Source: CAZSLO01 sp964608025 | Lineage (GTDB): Bacteria; Chloroflexota; Dehalococcoidia; Lucifugimonadales; CAJWER01 | Assembly: GCA_964608025.1 (NCBI GenBank) | Contig: CAZSLO010000027.1 | Span: 55,644 to 119,643 of the forward strand | DNA: 64,000 nucleotides | Direction of reading: 5' to 3' | Part shown: in pieces, positions 1 through 9,654 of the stretch | Numbering within the stretch: the first letter of the stretch is position 1 | How the letters are laid out: each line of letters opens with the position of its first letter | Translations under genes and position numbers: made by a program | Notes under the pieces: model-generated | The model's input: the letters and a program-made list of their open reading frames with translations, nothing else | Told to the model about the DNA's origin: nothing | Databases searched by the model: none

Positions 1-705
1 ACTCAGTCCTTCTTCAATCCTACCAAGATAGCTCTCAACTATAGGACTGATAGCAGCATTGACGACGGTAGTACTGGCCCGAAAGTATTCTCTTATCTCG
101 GGCGCTAGCTCAGACGACAGTGTCACCAAAACACCAGGAAGTAATTCCCTTAGAATTTCCCCAGCCCGTTGTTCATGAGTCGGTTCGATGTAAGAGTGTA
201 GAAAACATACGGCAATCGCTTCAACATCCGCTTCTTTCAAACATTTCGCCACATCCCTCACTGCATTCTCATCAATAGATACTATTACATTTCCCTGGGC
301 ATCAAGGCGCTCCGGAACCTCGAAACAAAGGTCACGAGGTACAAGAGGGGGAATCTTTTTAAACCGAAGATTGTAAAGTTCAGGCCGTGTCTGGCGACCT
401 ATTTCCAGCATGTCCCTAAAACCGTTGGTGGTAACAAAGCCAGTGCGGGCCGTCTTAGTTTCGATGATGGCATTCGTTGCGACGGTAGTCCCATGGACTA
501 TCGATCGAATATCGATTGGGGCAATTCCTGCATCTGCAATTATCCTGCGAGTTGCATCCAGAAATCCGATAGACGGGTCTTCAGGAGTCGACGGGACCTT
601 ACGAATACAGACGGCGCCGGTCTCCTCGTCTATCAAAATAGCGTCAGTAAAGGTGCCACCGATGTCTATACCCAGCCTGTGGTACTTCAGAGTTTGTTGT
701 TTCAA
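1..705 (-). CDS. hyuA: Hydantoinase/5-oxoprolinase subunit A, N-terminal part (cut by window edge)
   Basis: The N-terminal 235 codons of a hydantoinase A/oxoprolinase (HyuA) subunit, truncated by the window edge. It starts with LGIDIGGTFTDAIL, the acetate/sugar-kinase-like phosphate-binding loop of the Hydant_A_N domain, and carries the family motif HGTTVATNAI about 60 residues further on. HyuA works with HyuB in ATP-dependent opening of cyclic amides such as 5-oxoproline or N-methylhydantoin; the substrate cannot be read from sequence. The start is a TTG whose TTGA overlaps the amidase stop codon by 4 nt, which suggests translational coupling. HyuB lies two genes upstream in the same operon, with the amidase inserted between the subunits. 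Family assignment is firm. Confidence 0.9.
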   Translation of the reverse strand, partial: MKQQTLKYHRLGIDIGGTFTDAILIDEETGAVCIRKVPSTPEDPSIGFLDATRRIIADAGIAPIDIRSIVHGTTVATNAIIETKTARTGFVTTNGFRDMLEIGRQTRPELYNLRFKKIPPLVPRDLCFEVPERLDAQGNVIVSIDENAVRDVAKCLKEADVEAIAVCFLHSYIEPTHEQRAGEILRELLPGVLVTLSSELAPEIREYFRASTTVVNAAISPIVESYLGRIEEGLS

Positions 706-2081
706 ATATTCGGGGATTTCCACCCTCCAAGGGAAGATTCGATCACCATCGCGACAGCAATGGCAACGTCTTCTCTCCAAGGTCGCGCGACAATCTGTAT
801 CCCAATCGGCATTCCTTCAGGTGACGTGCCTCCCCGTACAACGATAGCAGGCCAACCGGTAACATTGTGCGGCCTAGTGTAGGAACCATGAACGAGTCGT
901 TCCGAGCGAATTTCACCATGGGGCAGAGCCGGGGTAGGCATGGTTGGAGATAAGAGAACATCATAATCTTTCATAAAACCGAGTATATCGCTGCGGAAAG
1001 CGTCGATTTCTTCCAGTAAAGATCCGAACTCAGCTGCAGTCATGGAGTTGCCATCTTCTATTGCAGCAGTTGTCCAAGGGTGTGGGTCAATCGTACCCTC
1101 AACTTCAAGTCGTCTATTTATAGAATCATCGACATTTGGGATGCTTTGCCAAGCTATATCATATTCGGTAATAGCTCTGGGTCTAGTTTCTTCGATAGTA
1201 GCTCCGACATCCCCCAGAACAGCGGAGGCCGAATTGACAATGGCCACCGTTTCCGGGGTAGCCGCCTTGATTCCATTATCAGTATAAAAAGCTACTCTTA
1301 GAGAAGATACATCCACATCTTCGGCATGGTATAAAGGCATTGGAACAATTGCCGGATCGCGCCAATCCGGGCCAGATATGATTGGTAATATCAGGGCAAG
1401 ATCCTCCACATAGCGAGCAATCGGCCCTATCTGTGTGAGAGAGTCCCGGACTCCCATTCCATGCGGGATTATATGACCGGTTCGAGGGACACGTCCTGAA
1501 GTCGGCTTGATCCCAGTTACTCCACAGCAGTGGGCCGGAAACCGGATACTCCCACCTGTATCTGATCCAATATCGAACGGGGATCCTCCTGCAGCTACAA
1601 TAGCTGCAGCGCCCCCACTACTTCCACCACATGTCCTTTCATGATCATAAGGGTTACTCGTACGCCCGTAAACAAGATTTTCAGTCTCAATCCCCATAGT
1701 TAGTTCTGGAGTATTCGTCTTGCCCAGTAACACAGCCCCGGATTCTTTCAATCGGGACGTTATCGTCGAATCTACAGAAGGTATAAAATTGGATCTCCCC
1801 TTTGTACCACCGGTTGTAACTACTCCTTCGGTGTCGTGAGAATCCTTTAAAGTCATTGGCACACCATGAAGAGCACCCTTGACTTCGTCCTTTTCCATGG
1901 CCACGTCGGCAGCACGAGCCTGGGCCATAACACTTTCGTCCAACATGACAACAGCATTAAGTTTATGATTAACCTGTTCTATACGATCAATATATGCAGT
2001 TGTGACCTCAACGGAAGATACTTCCTTTTTACGCAATGCCCTCGCTATAGATAGCGCCGATTGAAAGATTATGTCAGTCAA
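702..2081 (-). CDS. Amidase signature family amidohydrolase
   Basis: A 459-residue amidase of the amidase-signature family, a usual length for single-domain members. The Ser-cisSer-Lys catalytic apparatus is visible: Lys79 in TLKDS, the cis-Ser in GGSSGG (residues 152-157) and nucleophile Ser178 in GSDTGGSIR. It hydrolyses a carboxamide to acid plus ammonia or amine; the substrate is unknown. There is no signal peptide, so it is cytoplasmic. The start is TTG, preceded by GAGG about 8 nt upstream. It sits between hyuB (126 nt gap) and hyuA (4 nt overlap). I infer that it trims the open-chain carbamoyl or amide product of the hydantoinase, or prepares its substrate. Confidence 0.93.
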   Translation of the reverse strand: MTDIIFQSALSIARALRKKEVSSVEVTTAYIDRIEQVNHKLNAVVMLDESVMAQARAADVAMEKDEVKGALHGVPMTLKDSHDTEGVVTTGGTKGRSNFIPSVDSTITSRLKESGAVLLGKTNTPELTMGIETENLVYGRTSNPYDHERTCGGSSGGAAAIVAAGGSPFDIGSDTGGSIRFPAHCCGVTGIKPTSGRVPRTGHIIPHGMGVRDSLTQIGPIARYVEDLALILPIISGPDWRDPAIVPMPLYHAEDVDVSSLRVAFYTDNGIKAATPETVAIVNSASAVLGDVGATIEETRPRAITEYDIAWQSIPNVDDSINRRLEVEGTIDPHPWTTAAIEDGNSMTAAEFGSLLEEIDAFRSDILGFMKDYDVLLSPTMPTPALPHGEIRSERLVHGSYTRPHNVTGWPAIVVRGGTSPEGMPIGIQIVARPWREDVAIAVAMVIESSLGGWKSPNI

Positions 2082-2207
2082 TTGTTATCCTCAGTGCGGT
2101 TGTGCAGTTAAAAATACTATTAGATTTTGTCCCAAGCCAGATACCGTTAATCCAACGTATATAAGGGATAGCCTATACGTTTTAGTTTTCATTTAGCACC
2201 ATCAAAT

Positions 2208-3929
2208 TTACATACATTGCCTGAGTTTTGCCGTTTTGGTTTGGTCCACAGACCCATTATCAGGATCTATTATCACACCGTATATGTCTCTTGCTCGATC
2301 TAGACTTATTTTTTCTTGACAGACATCCAGTAGAACCAAGTTTGGATCGCGATCTTCCGGTTTGCCGTATCCTCCGCCACCACAAGTACGATAGCTAATA
2401 ATCTGCCCGGGATCCAATTCGACTGTCACTTTTGAACCAAGTTCCAATTCTGTCATTCCATCGATTAAAACATATCTTGCTTTTCTGCCAGGATAGCCCT
2501 CGAATAAGCCCCAAGGGCCTTCTTTTTCCCTATCAGCTAGTATCGTGAAAGTCACAGCACTTTCAGGAAACAGGTAATCACGTCTTAGTCCCAAACCACC
2601 GCGTGTCTTACCGGCACCTTCGGAGTCTGGCAGTAGTTCATACCTGGTGATCCGAACTGGGTAATTAAATTCAGTCTCTTCAACAGGAGCATTTTCTGTG
2701 TTTTGTCCATGAGACTGAACAGCATCGGGGCCATCAAGACCATCTCTGGCACCATATCCTCCAGCTATGGTCTCTAGGAAACAGAAATATTCCCCAGACT
2801 TCGGATCGATTCCTCCAAATCCGGCATGGCACTGCATGGCCTTGGTACCTGCCGGTACTTCCCCAGGCAATGCCGGAGCCAGGGCCTTAAAAATCAGATC
2901 GTTAACCCTAACTTGTGTTTCCCATCCCCCTACAACAGGTGCTGGGCTAATACAGTTCACCACTGTTCCTGCAGGTGCCTCAATCTTCACAAATTCGTAG
3001 AATCCATGATTAACCGGGAGATCTCGATCGAGGAGGGATCTCAACGCATAAGCACATGCTGAGAATGTCTGTGCAAAAGTTGAATTAACCGGTGCTCGTC
3101 GTTGCGGGTCGCATCCGTTCAAATCGAACAGGACTCCGTCATTACCTATGGATATTTTTACTTCCAATCGAACTCGCTCCGCGGTGAATCCATCGTTGTC
3201 CAAAAATCCAATCGCCGAGTATTCCCCAACAGGAAGTCTATCGAGTTCAATCTTTGTTCTACGCCTAGTATATTCAACGATGGCATCGACATACTTATGC
3301 AACTCCTCCCGACCAATGCGCAATATCAATTCATCGAGTCGTTTGATACCTGCTATATTGGCAGCGATCTGCGCCCGAAAGTCCCCTGATGTCTCGCGTT
3401 TCGATCGAATCTGGCCAAGTATCAACGCCATCACATCATCAACGATAGAACCTCGTTCCATCAATCTGACAGGTGGAATAATAACCCCTTCCTGAAACAC
3501 TTCTTGAAAAGCTCCCACACTTGCAGGCGCCCCACCACCCACATCGACATGATGAGCCAAGTTCGCCATGTAACCAACCAGATGGCCATCATTGTGTACC
3601 GGTGCTATAACGGTAATGTCGTTGAGATGCACACCCCCGCTATATGGGTCATTAGTAACTAGCATATCGCCACGATCAAGACGATCTATGCCAAAGGATC
3701 TTACCGCTCTGGGTACTAACTCAACAAAAGAACCAAGGTGTACAGGCTGGGTAAAGGCCTGAGCAATTATCCTAAGATCCCGGTCAAAGTAGGCACATGA
3801 AAAATCCTGGCGTGTCTTTATATTCGTGGAGTAGGCACTGCGCCGCAGGGCAACAGCCATCTCCTCAGTCGCCTCGGTAAGCGAGTTTCTAATAACCTCG
3901 AATCTTATGGGATCTAGTAAATCAGCCAA
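2208..3929 (-). CDS. hyuB: Hydantoinase/5-oxoprolinase subunit B
   Basis: A 573-residue hydantoinase B/oxoprolinase subunit. The N-terminus (DPIRFEVIRNSLTEATEEMA, then RRSAYSTNIKTRQDFSCA) and the later NDPYSGGVHLNDITVI and ANLAHHVDVGG stretches are diagnostic of Hydantoinase_B. The His/Asp-rich DVGG region binds metal in characterised members. The C-terminal part contains GGGGYGKPEDRDP, the usual glycine-rich end. The start is TTG, only 2 nt after the CocE stop codon, so the two are almost certainly co-translated. It is the partner of the HyuA subunit at the left edge. The cyclic amide substrate is unknown. Confidence 0.93.
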   Translation of the reverse strand: MADLLDPIRFEVIRNSLTEATEEMAVALRRSAYSTNIKTRQDFSCAYFDRDLRIIAQAFTQPVHLGSFVELVPRAVRSFGIDRLDRGDMLVTNDPYSGGVHLNDITVIAPVHNDGHLVGYMANLAHHVDVGGGAPASVGAFQEVFQEGVIIPPVRLMERGSIVDDVMALILGQIRSKRETSGDFRAQIAANIAGIKRLDELILRIGREELHKYVDAIVEYTRRRTKIELDRLPVGEYSAIGFLDNDGFTAERVRLEVKISIGNDGVLFDLNGCDPQRRAPVNSTFAQTFSACAYALRSLLDRDLPVNHGFYEFVKIEAPAGTVVNCISPAPVVGGWETQVRVNDLIFKALAPALPGEVPAGTKAMQCHAGFGGIDPKSGEYFCFLETIAGGYGARDGLDGPDAVQSHGQNTENAPVEETEFNYPVRITRYELLPDSEGAGKTRGGLGLRRDYLFPESAVTFTILADREKEGPWGLFEGYPGRKARYVLIDGMTELELGSKVTVELDPGQIISYRTCGGGGYGKPEDRDPNLVLLDVCQEKISLDRARDIYGVIIDPDNGSVDQTKTAKLRQCM

Positions 3930-3931
3930 GA

Positions 3932-5839
3932 CTAATCCTTAGGGACAATCGGAAAAATTACATTGGAAGGCCGAATGTGATCCATATAAACAGTGTTGAC
4001 AGCTTTGATCATGTGGGTATGACGGCCCAGCGCTTCGCCAGTGTTGGGATTGACATCGTACTTAGGGAAATTACTACTTGCTATATCCAGTCTAATGAAA
4101 TGACCTTCTTTGAAAAGATTACTGATCGGGGGAAGCTGAATATTCACTCTATATACCTTTCCCGGATCCATCATTTGAGCCTCATTAAATCCATTACGGT
4201 ATCTGGTCCGTATAACGGAGTCTGCCAGATTAAGGTGATAGCCTGAAGGATAATCATCAGTTGGCGGATATATGTCCAGAAGCTTAGCAGTAAAATCAGT
4301 GTCGGTTGCATTTGAAGAAACCCACAAGGTAACCAGAATACTACCTGTGATTTCTACATCTTCTTTCAACAAATCAGACTGGAAGACAAGTATATCTTTA
4401 CGTTCCCTGAGCTCTACATAAGGAGGTGAAGATCCAAAGTGTTCTGAGGACTCGGCTTGATGAGCACCACCATTTATAACTAGGGGATGTATACGATCCC
4501 GGGGCGTAACGTAATCAATCGAAGATGGTAATTCAGCCAACCTAGACAAGGCCGTTATACTGGATGCGATAGTGGGAACTGGTCCAGCTGGATCATGTAT
4601 GTAACTTAGAGAGGGCTCATCCAAACCCGGTGGTTCTGGAGAAAGTTTCCCATTTGACCCCAGGTAGTATTCGACATGGTTTGTTCGAGCAATTGGCCAT
4701 TCAGACTCAGTGCGCCAAATACCCCCATGATTAAGTTTCCCATCTGAATTTTTTCTACCATCCCCGCCCCCCATGACGAATATTTGAACAGCTGGATCTA
4801 GTTCTACCCCGTTGTCTATATTCTTTAGCCATTTATCAAACCATCGAAGGCGCCGAGTATTGTAAATTTCGGGGCCATAAGCGGAATCCTCCCCAAAATC
4901 TATATCTCCCGAGTAAGTTATCCCACTCCTCATTCCATTGTGGATCCACGGTCCCATAATCAGATGTTGTGGACTTTTATTTTGACCCGACATAACCACA
5001 TACTGGTTTGTCATCGCTACTGCAAAAGGATCATACCATCCGCCTGAAAACACCCCCGGTATATCGGCTGCTTTATGGAAATGTGGTTCCTGATTACATA
5101 TTTCCATATCCCAGAAATCATTGTATTCACCATCGTAGTAATAGTGAAACAGCACTTTTTCAAGATTGGGCACTTCACTTAACGGTGTCTTCCCGGGCTT
5201 GAATGGCATGCCCAAAACCCAGTCTTCAATATTCGTCCACCCTTCAATAATCCGCCGTTTAGCTATTGGATCATCACGGATCTCCTGGCTATCGTAGGCA
5301 TGCAAAAATAGTGCCCCAAACATTTGGAGTGACATTGCACCTCCCTCTCGAGACTGATGAGCGAAAATGTTGGTTGGAGCAACATCTACCCAGATCGCAG
5401 AGAGATGAGGAGGTCGAGTAAGCGAAGCCGCTGTCTGGACTATACCTCCGTGGGAACTACCAGTCATACCTACCTTGCCATTCGACCATGACTGCGAAGC
5501 TATCCATTCTATGGTGTCATAGCCATCTTCTCCTTCGTGCATATTAGCGGTATGGTGGTACTGACCTGTACCGTCAGATTTATGGCGTCCACGTAAATCC
5601 TGAAGCACAACAGCATAACCACGTGGTGCAAAAAAATTGGCTACGGGCTCCACCCACAACTCGGGCCAAGTCTTATCGTAAGAAGTCCTTCCCAAGATTG
5701 TAGGAAGCTTACCGGAAATGCGTTCTCCATTTTCTGCAGGAAAATAGATGTCTGCAGCGAGCCGAACACCATCACGCATGGATATCATTATGTCTTTAGC
5801 GATAACTATGCCGTATTTAGCCCTTGATAAATCTGTCAT
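3932..5839 (-). CDS. CocE/NonD family hydrolase (peptidase S15-like)
   Basis: A 635-residue alpha/beta hydrolase of the CocE/NonD, X-Pro dipeptidyl-peptidase class. The nucleophile is Ser129 in GMTGSSHGG. DGYDTIEWIASQSWSNGKVG just before it is the family hallmark. The C-terminal jelly-roll domain (about residues 400-630) includes DTDFTAKLLDIYPP and SSNFPKYDVNPNTG. Members cleave esters (cocaine esterase), acyl bonds or glutaryl amides; the substrate here is unknown. There is no signal peptide. It starts with ATG 61 nt after the glycosidase-like gene and ends 2 nt before hyuB. A paralogue with the same C-terminal signature lies at 15917-17674. Confidence 0.92.
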   Translation of the reverse strand: MTDLSRAKYGIVIAKDIMISMRDGVRLAADIYFPAENGERISGKLPTILGRTSYDKTWPELWVEPVANFFAPRGYAVVLQDLRGRHKSDGTGQYHHTANMHEGEDGYDTIEWIASQSWSNGKVGMTGSSHGGIVQTAASLTRPPHLSAIWVDVAPTNIFAHQSREGGAMSLQMFGALFLHAYDSQEIRDDPIAKRRIIEGWTNIEDWVLGMPFKPGKTPLSEVPNLEKVLFHYYYDGEYNDFWDMEICNQEPHFHKAADIPGVFSGGWYDPFAVAMTNQYVVMSGQNKSPQHLIMGPWIHNGMRSGITYSGDIDFGEDSAYGPEIYNTRRLRWFDKWLKNIDNGVELDPAVQIFVMGGGDGRKNSDGKLNHGGIWRTESEWPIARTNHVEYYLGSNGKLSPEPPGLDEPSLSYIHDPAGPVPTIASSITALSRLAELPSSIDYVTPRDRIHPLVINGGAHQAESSEHFGSSPPYVELRERKDILVFQSDLLKEDVEITGSILVTLWVSSNATDTDFTAKLLDIYPPTDDYPSGYHLNLADSVIRTRYRNGFNEAQMMDPGKVYRVNIQLPPISNLFKEGHFIRLDIASSNFPKYDVNPNTGEALGRHTHMIKAVNTVYMDHIRPSNVIFPIVPKD

Positions 5840-5900
5840 GGCATAAAAGGATTCATCTCTGGCCTCTTACTGATATCTGGAAAACGGTAAGTAACGGGCG

Positions 5901-7463
5901 TCAAATTTGATCAAAATAGGTCAAATCTGTATTGAAGTTATCCATAGCCAATACCGCATCACCTCGCATTCGCACACGAATTTCCTTCGTGCGATGGTGA
6001 AGAGTGATTTCATTATCAATGACAGGGTAATCGATGGTCAGCCAACGGTTTACCGGAGGATCTGCCATAAATACATATCCGTTATAAAATCGCACCGGGC
6101 AAGAACTACCTATGACCTTAATTTTATCCTTGGGTACCCAACCAGGGATTCTTACATAAAGTGGGCCTTTTCTTTTCACACGAATCCTTAATTTCGGATG
6201 CGTGTAAGGGGATTCCACGCCTACTTGGTCTGTCTCGTGATCAAACAGTAAGTTGATCCAGTTACCAGCAGCATCTCTACGAGTGGATTCCTTAATAGCC
6301 TCACACAATGACCCAACAGTACCGCCGACAATATCAGTGTTGAATTTGATTCTTGGTGCATCCAGTGGCTCGTGTCCATAAGGAGCTGGAAAACCGAACG
6401 ATCCGTGGAGTCTATTTGCTACATCCCTCGTCCCATCCGTCCCATCTAGATTAGATTGGTCATCAATAAATGAAATATCTCGAAGCTGTGATGGCAGAAT
6501 GTGGGTACGAAGTATGCGTTCCGCATCTCCATAGTATTCCGGGTGACCCCAACGGCCAAGAATCAGGGCTGTTTCTAAAATATCTCCACTGTTGTTTACT
6601 TCTCCACGGTCAGGGTCTGACCCTGGTTTCGCGTTTTCAATTACCCAACCAATCTCATCTCGAATTTCCCATAGTCCCTTGTCAAAAAAAGCCTTTACCC
6701 TTGACATTATCAAAGATGAGGATGTGAGATCGGCAAATTGGGCTAGACCAGACATCACACAGGTCGTAGAGTGGGTGTGAAAACCAAATAACTCTGGATC
6801 GTAACTACCATCGTCTCGAAAATATTCCGATATCGCCTTTTCTGAAAGCACATACGCAAGATCAAGAGCTTTGCCATACCCAGTGGCACGGTAATACTTT
6901 ACCAGTGGCCCAATTGACCGTGCGATTCCCTGGATATAGTACTCGTTAAACCGTATATCTACCCCATAATTACGTTTTATATGGTCTTCATTCCACCCAG
7001 ACTTCGGATCCCAGAGTTTGAATATCTCTTCAATGCAGGTTTCTGCAATATGACGTGCCCGTTCTGAACCACGAAACTTCACCAGTGGATATAGGGCGTG
7101 GAAACCTTCCCTTATATTGTGGTCAACAAAGTTAAGTAAAGAGCCCCCTCTATGAGTTCGATTGAGGGGCAAACAGACTGGCCCACTAAAGGATAGGAAT
7201 GCTGCCCTGGTATGTTTCGATATCGCATCTTCGTCTATGGTTATCCCAGCAGCATACTCTGCATTCAGTAATCCGTTGAGATGTCTACCAGGTACGTGTG
7301 ACTCAGAAGTGTAAGGGCTGAAATCCATCTTAGCCACTGGGCGTACCACGACATCGAAAAACGGGATATCCTTATCATCTCCGTCGAACACACTACTCAT
7401 CGACCGACATCCGAGACGAATGGCGTCTACTATCGAGGTAGTATTGACGTCACCGAGTTGCAA
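5901..7463 (-). CDS. Alpha/alpha-toroid glycosidase-like protein (GH127/DUF1680-like)
   Basis: A 520-residue protein that looks like an alpha/alpha-barrel glycosidase with a beta-sandwich C-terminus. About residues 100-400 show paired helices with aromatic/His-rich loops (LLNFVDHNIREGFHALYPLV, NSGDILETALILGRWGHPEYY). The tail (LRIRVKRKGPLYVRIPGWVP and ITLHHRTKEIRVRMRGDAVL) resembles the terminal strands of beta-L-arabinofuranosidase-like DUF1680 proteins. I do not see a clear GH127 Cys-Glu zinc catalytic set, so the activity is uncertain. No signal peptide. The start is TTG, 11 nt after the permease stop. It is co-transcribed with a transporter subunit and hydrolases, so a role in processing an imported glycoconjugate is possible but inferred. 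Confidence 0.6.
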   Translation of the reverse strand: MQLGDVNTTSIVDAIRLGCRSMSSVFDGDDKDIPFFDVVVRPVAKMDFSPYTSESHVPGRHLNGLLNAEYAAGITIDEDAISKHTRAAFLSFSGPVCLPLNRTHRGGSLLNFVDHNIREGFHALYPLVKFRGSERARHIAETCIEEIFKLWDPKSGWNEDHIKRNYGVDIRFNEYYIQGIARSIGPLVKYYRATGYGKALDLAYVLSEKAISEYFRDDGSYDPELFGFHTHSTTCVMSGLAQFADLTSSSLIMSRVKAFFDKGLWEIRDEIGWVIENAKPGSDPDRGEVNNSGDILETALILGRWGHPEYYGDAERILRTHILPSQLRDISFIDDQSNLDGTDGTRDVANRLHGSFGFPAPYGHEPLDAPRIKFNTDIVGGTVGSLCEAIKESTRRDAAGNWINLLFDHETDQVGVESPYTHPKLRIRVKRKGPLYVRIPGWVPKDKIKVIGSSCPVRFYNGYVFMADPPVNRWLTIDYPVIDNEITLHHRTKEIRVRMRGDAVLAMDNFNTDLTYFDQI

Positions 7464-7474
7464 CTGGCCCCGGA

Positions 7475-8491
7475 CTAGCGCCCAACTAACCTAATCCTTG
7501 GATCAATCCAGGCCAACATAATATCTGACACAAAGGTACCTACCACTGTCATGGAGCCGTACATGAATATAATCAATCCAGCTGTGTAAACATCCTCGAT
7601 CTGGATCGCCCAGAGGAGTACAGGTCCCATGGTAGGCAAACTGAGGACTACAGACACAATTATGCTGCCACTAACCAACGATGGCAATATATAACCGATT
7701 GTACTAACAAGAGGGTTAAGAGCTACTCTTACTGGATATTTGAGAATCAGACGCCAAGACTTTAATCCCTTAGCACGGGCTGTAATCACATAGGGCTTGT
7801 TGATCTCGTCCAACAAATTGTTGCGTAAGATACGTATCAAGCTCGCAGTCCCTGACGTACCAAGCACGATTGCTGGAATCCAGAGATGGGCTATAAAATC
7901 CCGAAGCTTATCCAAATCCCACGGCTTTTGTTCATATTCACCCGAAAACAGTCCTCCTACACTCTGATCGAAATATGCGTAGGCCGCATACATTAAAACA
8001 AGTCCAAGCAAGAAGTCAGGTACCGCCAGTCCCGTGAATCCAATAAATGTGAAAACGTAATCCCCTAATGAGTGTGATCGAACTCCAGAATATATTCCTA
8101 CCGGGATCGCGAAGGACCAGGTTACCAGGATAGTAAAGCCCGTCAGCCAAATAGTCATCCATATGCGGTCGCCAATCCGATCTTTTACAGGTTGTGCCCT
8201 GATATCTTCCCCGGCAAGAAACGAAATCCCAAGATCACCTTGCAGCAAGTTAAATAACCACTTGAAATATCGAATGATCATACCCTGGTCAACACCGAAA
8301 TAGCGTGCCATTATCTCTCTTTGGTCGTCATCAAGCTGGCAACTATCACCAAGGTTGCCACAGGCCGACTGGTCCATATAACGCTGGACAATGTCACCTG
8401 GGGGTAACTGGATAATGAAGAATGCAAGAATTGAAATCGTCAGTACTGTCAAAACTCCCATGAGGGCACGGCTTACTATCCAAACAATCAT
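7475..8491 (-). CDS. ABC transporter permease, DppB/OppB type
   Basis: A 338-residue inner-membrane permease of peptide/nickel-type ABC importers. The first membrane helix is followed by a long loop (residues about 30-100), as is typical of DppB/OppB. The EAA loop that docks the ATPase is visible as NKPYVITARAKGLKSWRLIL at about residues 234-253, and the C-terminus ends DPRIRLVGR in the usual manner. No DppC partner, ATPase or solute-binding protein is next to it: upstream is an NHL beta-propeller protein and downstream a glycosidase-like protein. The partners may lie beyond the left edge or elsewhere. It probably imports the substrate for the hydrolases encoded downstream. Confidence 0.9.
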   Translation of the reverse strand: MIVWIVSRALMGVLTVLTISILAFFIIQLPPGDIVQRYMDQSACGNLGDSCQLDDDQREIMARYFGVDQGMIIRYFKWLFNLLQGDLGISFLAGEDIRAQPVKDRIGDRIWMTIWLTGFTILVTWSFAIPVGIYSGVRSHSLGDYVFTFIGFTGLAVPDFLLGLVLMYAAYAYFDQSVGGLFSGEYEQKPWDLDKLRDFIAHLWIPAIVLGTSGTASLIRILRNNLLDEINKPYVITARAKGLKSWRLILKYPVRVALNPLVSTIGYILPSLVSGSIIVSVVLSLPTMGPVLLWAIQIEDVYTAGLIIFMYGSMTVVGTFVSDIMLAWIDPRIRLVGR

Positions 8492-8536
8492 AAATAAACC
8501 TCGTTATCTTGCTATCACAATCCAAAGATATTGGAA

Positions 8537-9496
8537 CTAGGTGGGATTTTTCACTTTTATTAGTTTCTGGAAACTACGGACATTCTCCGCTGGCTCACCC
8601 AAGTTATTTAAATTGGTCCATGCTACTTCACCCAAGTAAAGGTCTCCCATCGAATCTAGGCAAATACCGTGGGGCGCCATGAACTGTCCAGACTCTTCTC
8701 CAAAACCGTTGCCCATGCGGGCTAGGAGTTTCCCTTTGGTATCATAAACGCTGATCCTAGGCCCAATGTTTTGTAGCTCCCGGTTTACATTCATTCCTGA
8801 TCCAAGCTCTCCAATGTAAACATTTTGGTTCGGGGAAATGTATATCGCACAAGGCCGATGCATATTGACCCATTGAGTCTCGTATCGTCCATTGGAATCG
8901 AATATTTGGACACGGTGGTTTTCCCGATCAGCCACATAAACCCAGCCGTCCTTGTCAGTAGCTATATTATGAACGATATTAAACTCGCCAGGATCGGTGC
9001 CAGCTTTACCCCATGAGAATAGGAGTTTGCCGTCTGGGGAATATTTGTGCACGCTCGAGTTTCCATATCCATCCGAAATATAGAGTTCCCCAGTATTCGG
9101 ATCAATTGCTACGTCTGTCGGTCTATGGAAGGGATCCCCACTCTGGTACGGCGTAGCAAAACCTGGCGTGCCTATAGTCATAAGAACCTTACCGTCCAAG
9201 GTGCACTGTCTAACTGTATGGTCACCATCATCAGTACAATAAAGTGTCTCATCCGGTCCCAGGGTAACCCCATGGGCCCGGACAAATACATCTTCTCCCC
9301 AAGATGAGAGTACATTTCCGTCTTTATCGAAAACGATCATGGGATGATCGCCTCGATTAAAAACATAGACCTGATCCTTCGAATCTATAGCGACCGCAGC
9401 AGCATCCGTCCAAGTGAATCCAGATGGCAACTTTTCCCACGAATCTACCGCTTCGTAAATAAAATCCCCAGCCCCAATATGCACCGAGCTATCCAT
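8537..9496 (-). CDS. NHL-repeat six-bladed beta-propeller protein
   Basis: A 319-residue protein built of NHL repeats, the fold of peptidyl-alpha-hydroxyglycine alpha-amidating lyase. Repeats are recognisable from DKDGNVLSSWG, DGKVLMTIGTPG, SPDGKLLFSWGKAGTDPGEF, DSNGRYETQW and DTKGKLLARMG, separated by about 45-55 residues, with VYVADRENHRVQIFD as a consensus blade. No signal peptide is present, which is unusual because many such proteins are secreted. It is the first gene of the leftward operon, with ATG after GAGG and a promoter candidate about 40 nt upstream. A lyase role on a glycolate-type adduct would fit an amide-degrading operon but is speculative; it could equally be a binding protein. 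Confidence 0.8.
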   Translation of the reverse strand: MDSSVHIGAGDFIYEAVDSWEKLPSGFTWTDAAAVAIDSKDQVYVFNRGDHPMIVFDKDGNVLSSWGEDVFVRAHGVTLGPDETLYCTDDGDHTVRQCTLDGKVLMTIGTPGFATPYQSGDPFHRPTDVAIDPNTGELYISDGYGNSSVHKYSPDGKLLFSWGKAGTDPGEFNIVHNIATDKDGWVYVADRENHRVQIFDSNGRYETQWVNMHRPCAIYISPNQNVYIGELGSGMNVNRELQNIGPRISVYDTKGKLLARMGNGFGEESGQFMAPHGICLDSMGDLYLGEVAWTNLNNLGEPAENVRSFQKLIKVKNPT

Positions 9497-9532
9497 TCAT
9501 ACCTCGCGAGAGCACCTATCCAGATAGCGCGC

Positions 9533-9561
9533 ATGGTATCCAGAGAAATACGTACTGTCAA
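9533..9561 (-). promoter_or_regulatory. Candidate sigma70-type promoter for the NHL-permease-hydrolase operon
   Basis: On the minus strand TTGACA (9561-9556) is followed after 17 nt by TACCAT (9538-9533), a 6/6 and 4/6 match to the consensus -35 and -10. The predicted start site is about 30 nt upstream of the NHL gene. It is seen in sequence only. Confidence 0.45.
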
Positions 9562-9654
9562 CGCACAAAGTCTTGTATCAATAAAAGATTGACCTGAAAT
9601 CACCATGATCCAGTCAAATGTGTCCGCCCAAATCTATCCTGTAAGTGAAGGTCT

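Noticed and set aside
410..882. Plus-strand open frames over the hyuA/amidase region
   Set aside because: They are antisense to clear hyuA and amidase coding sequence and have no recognisable motifs.
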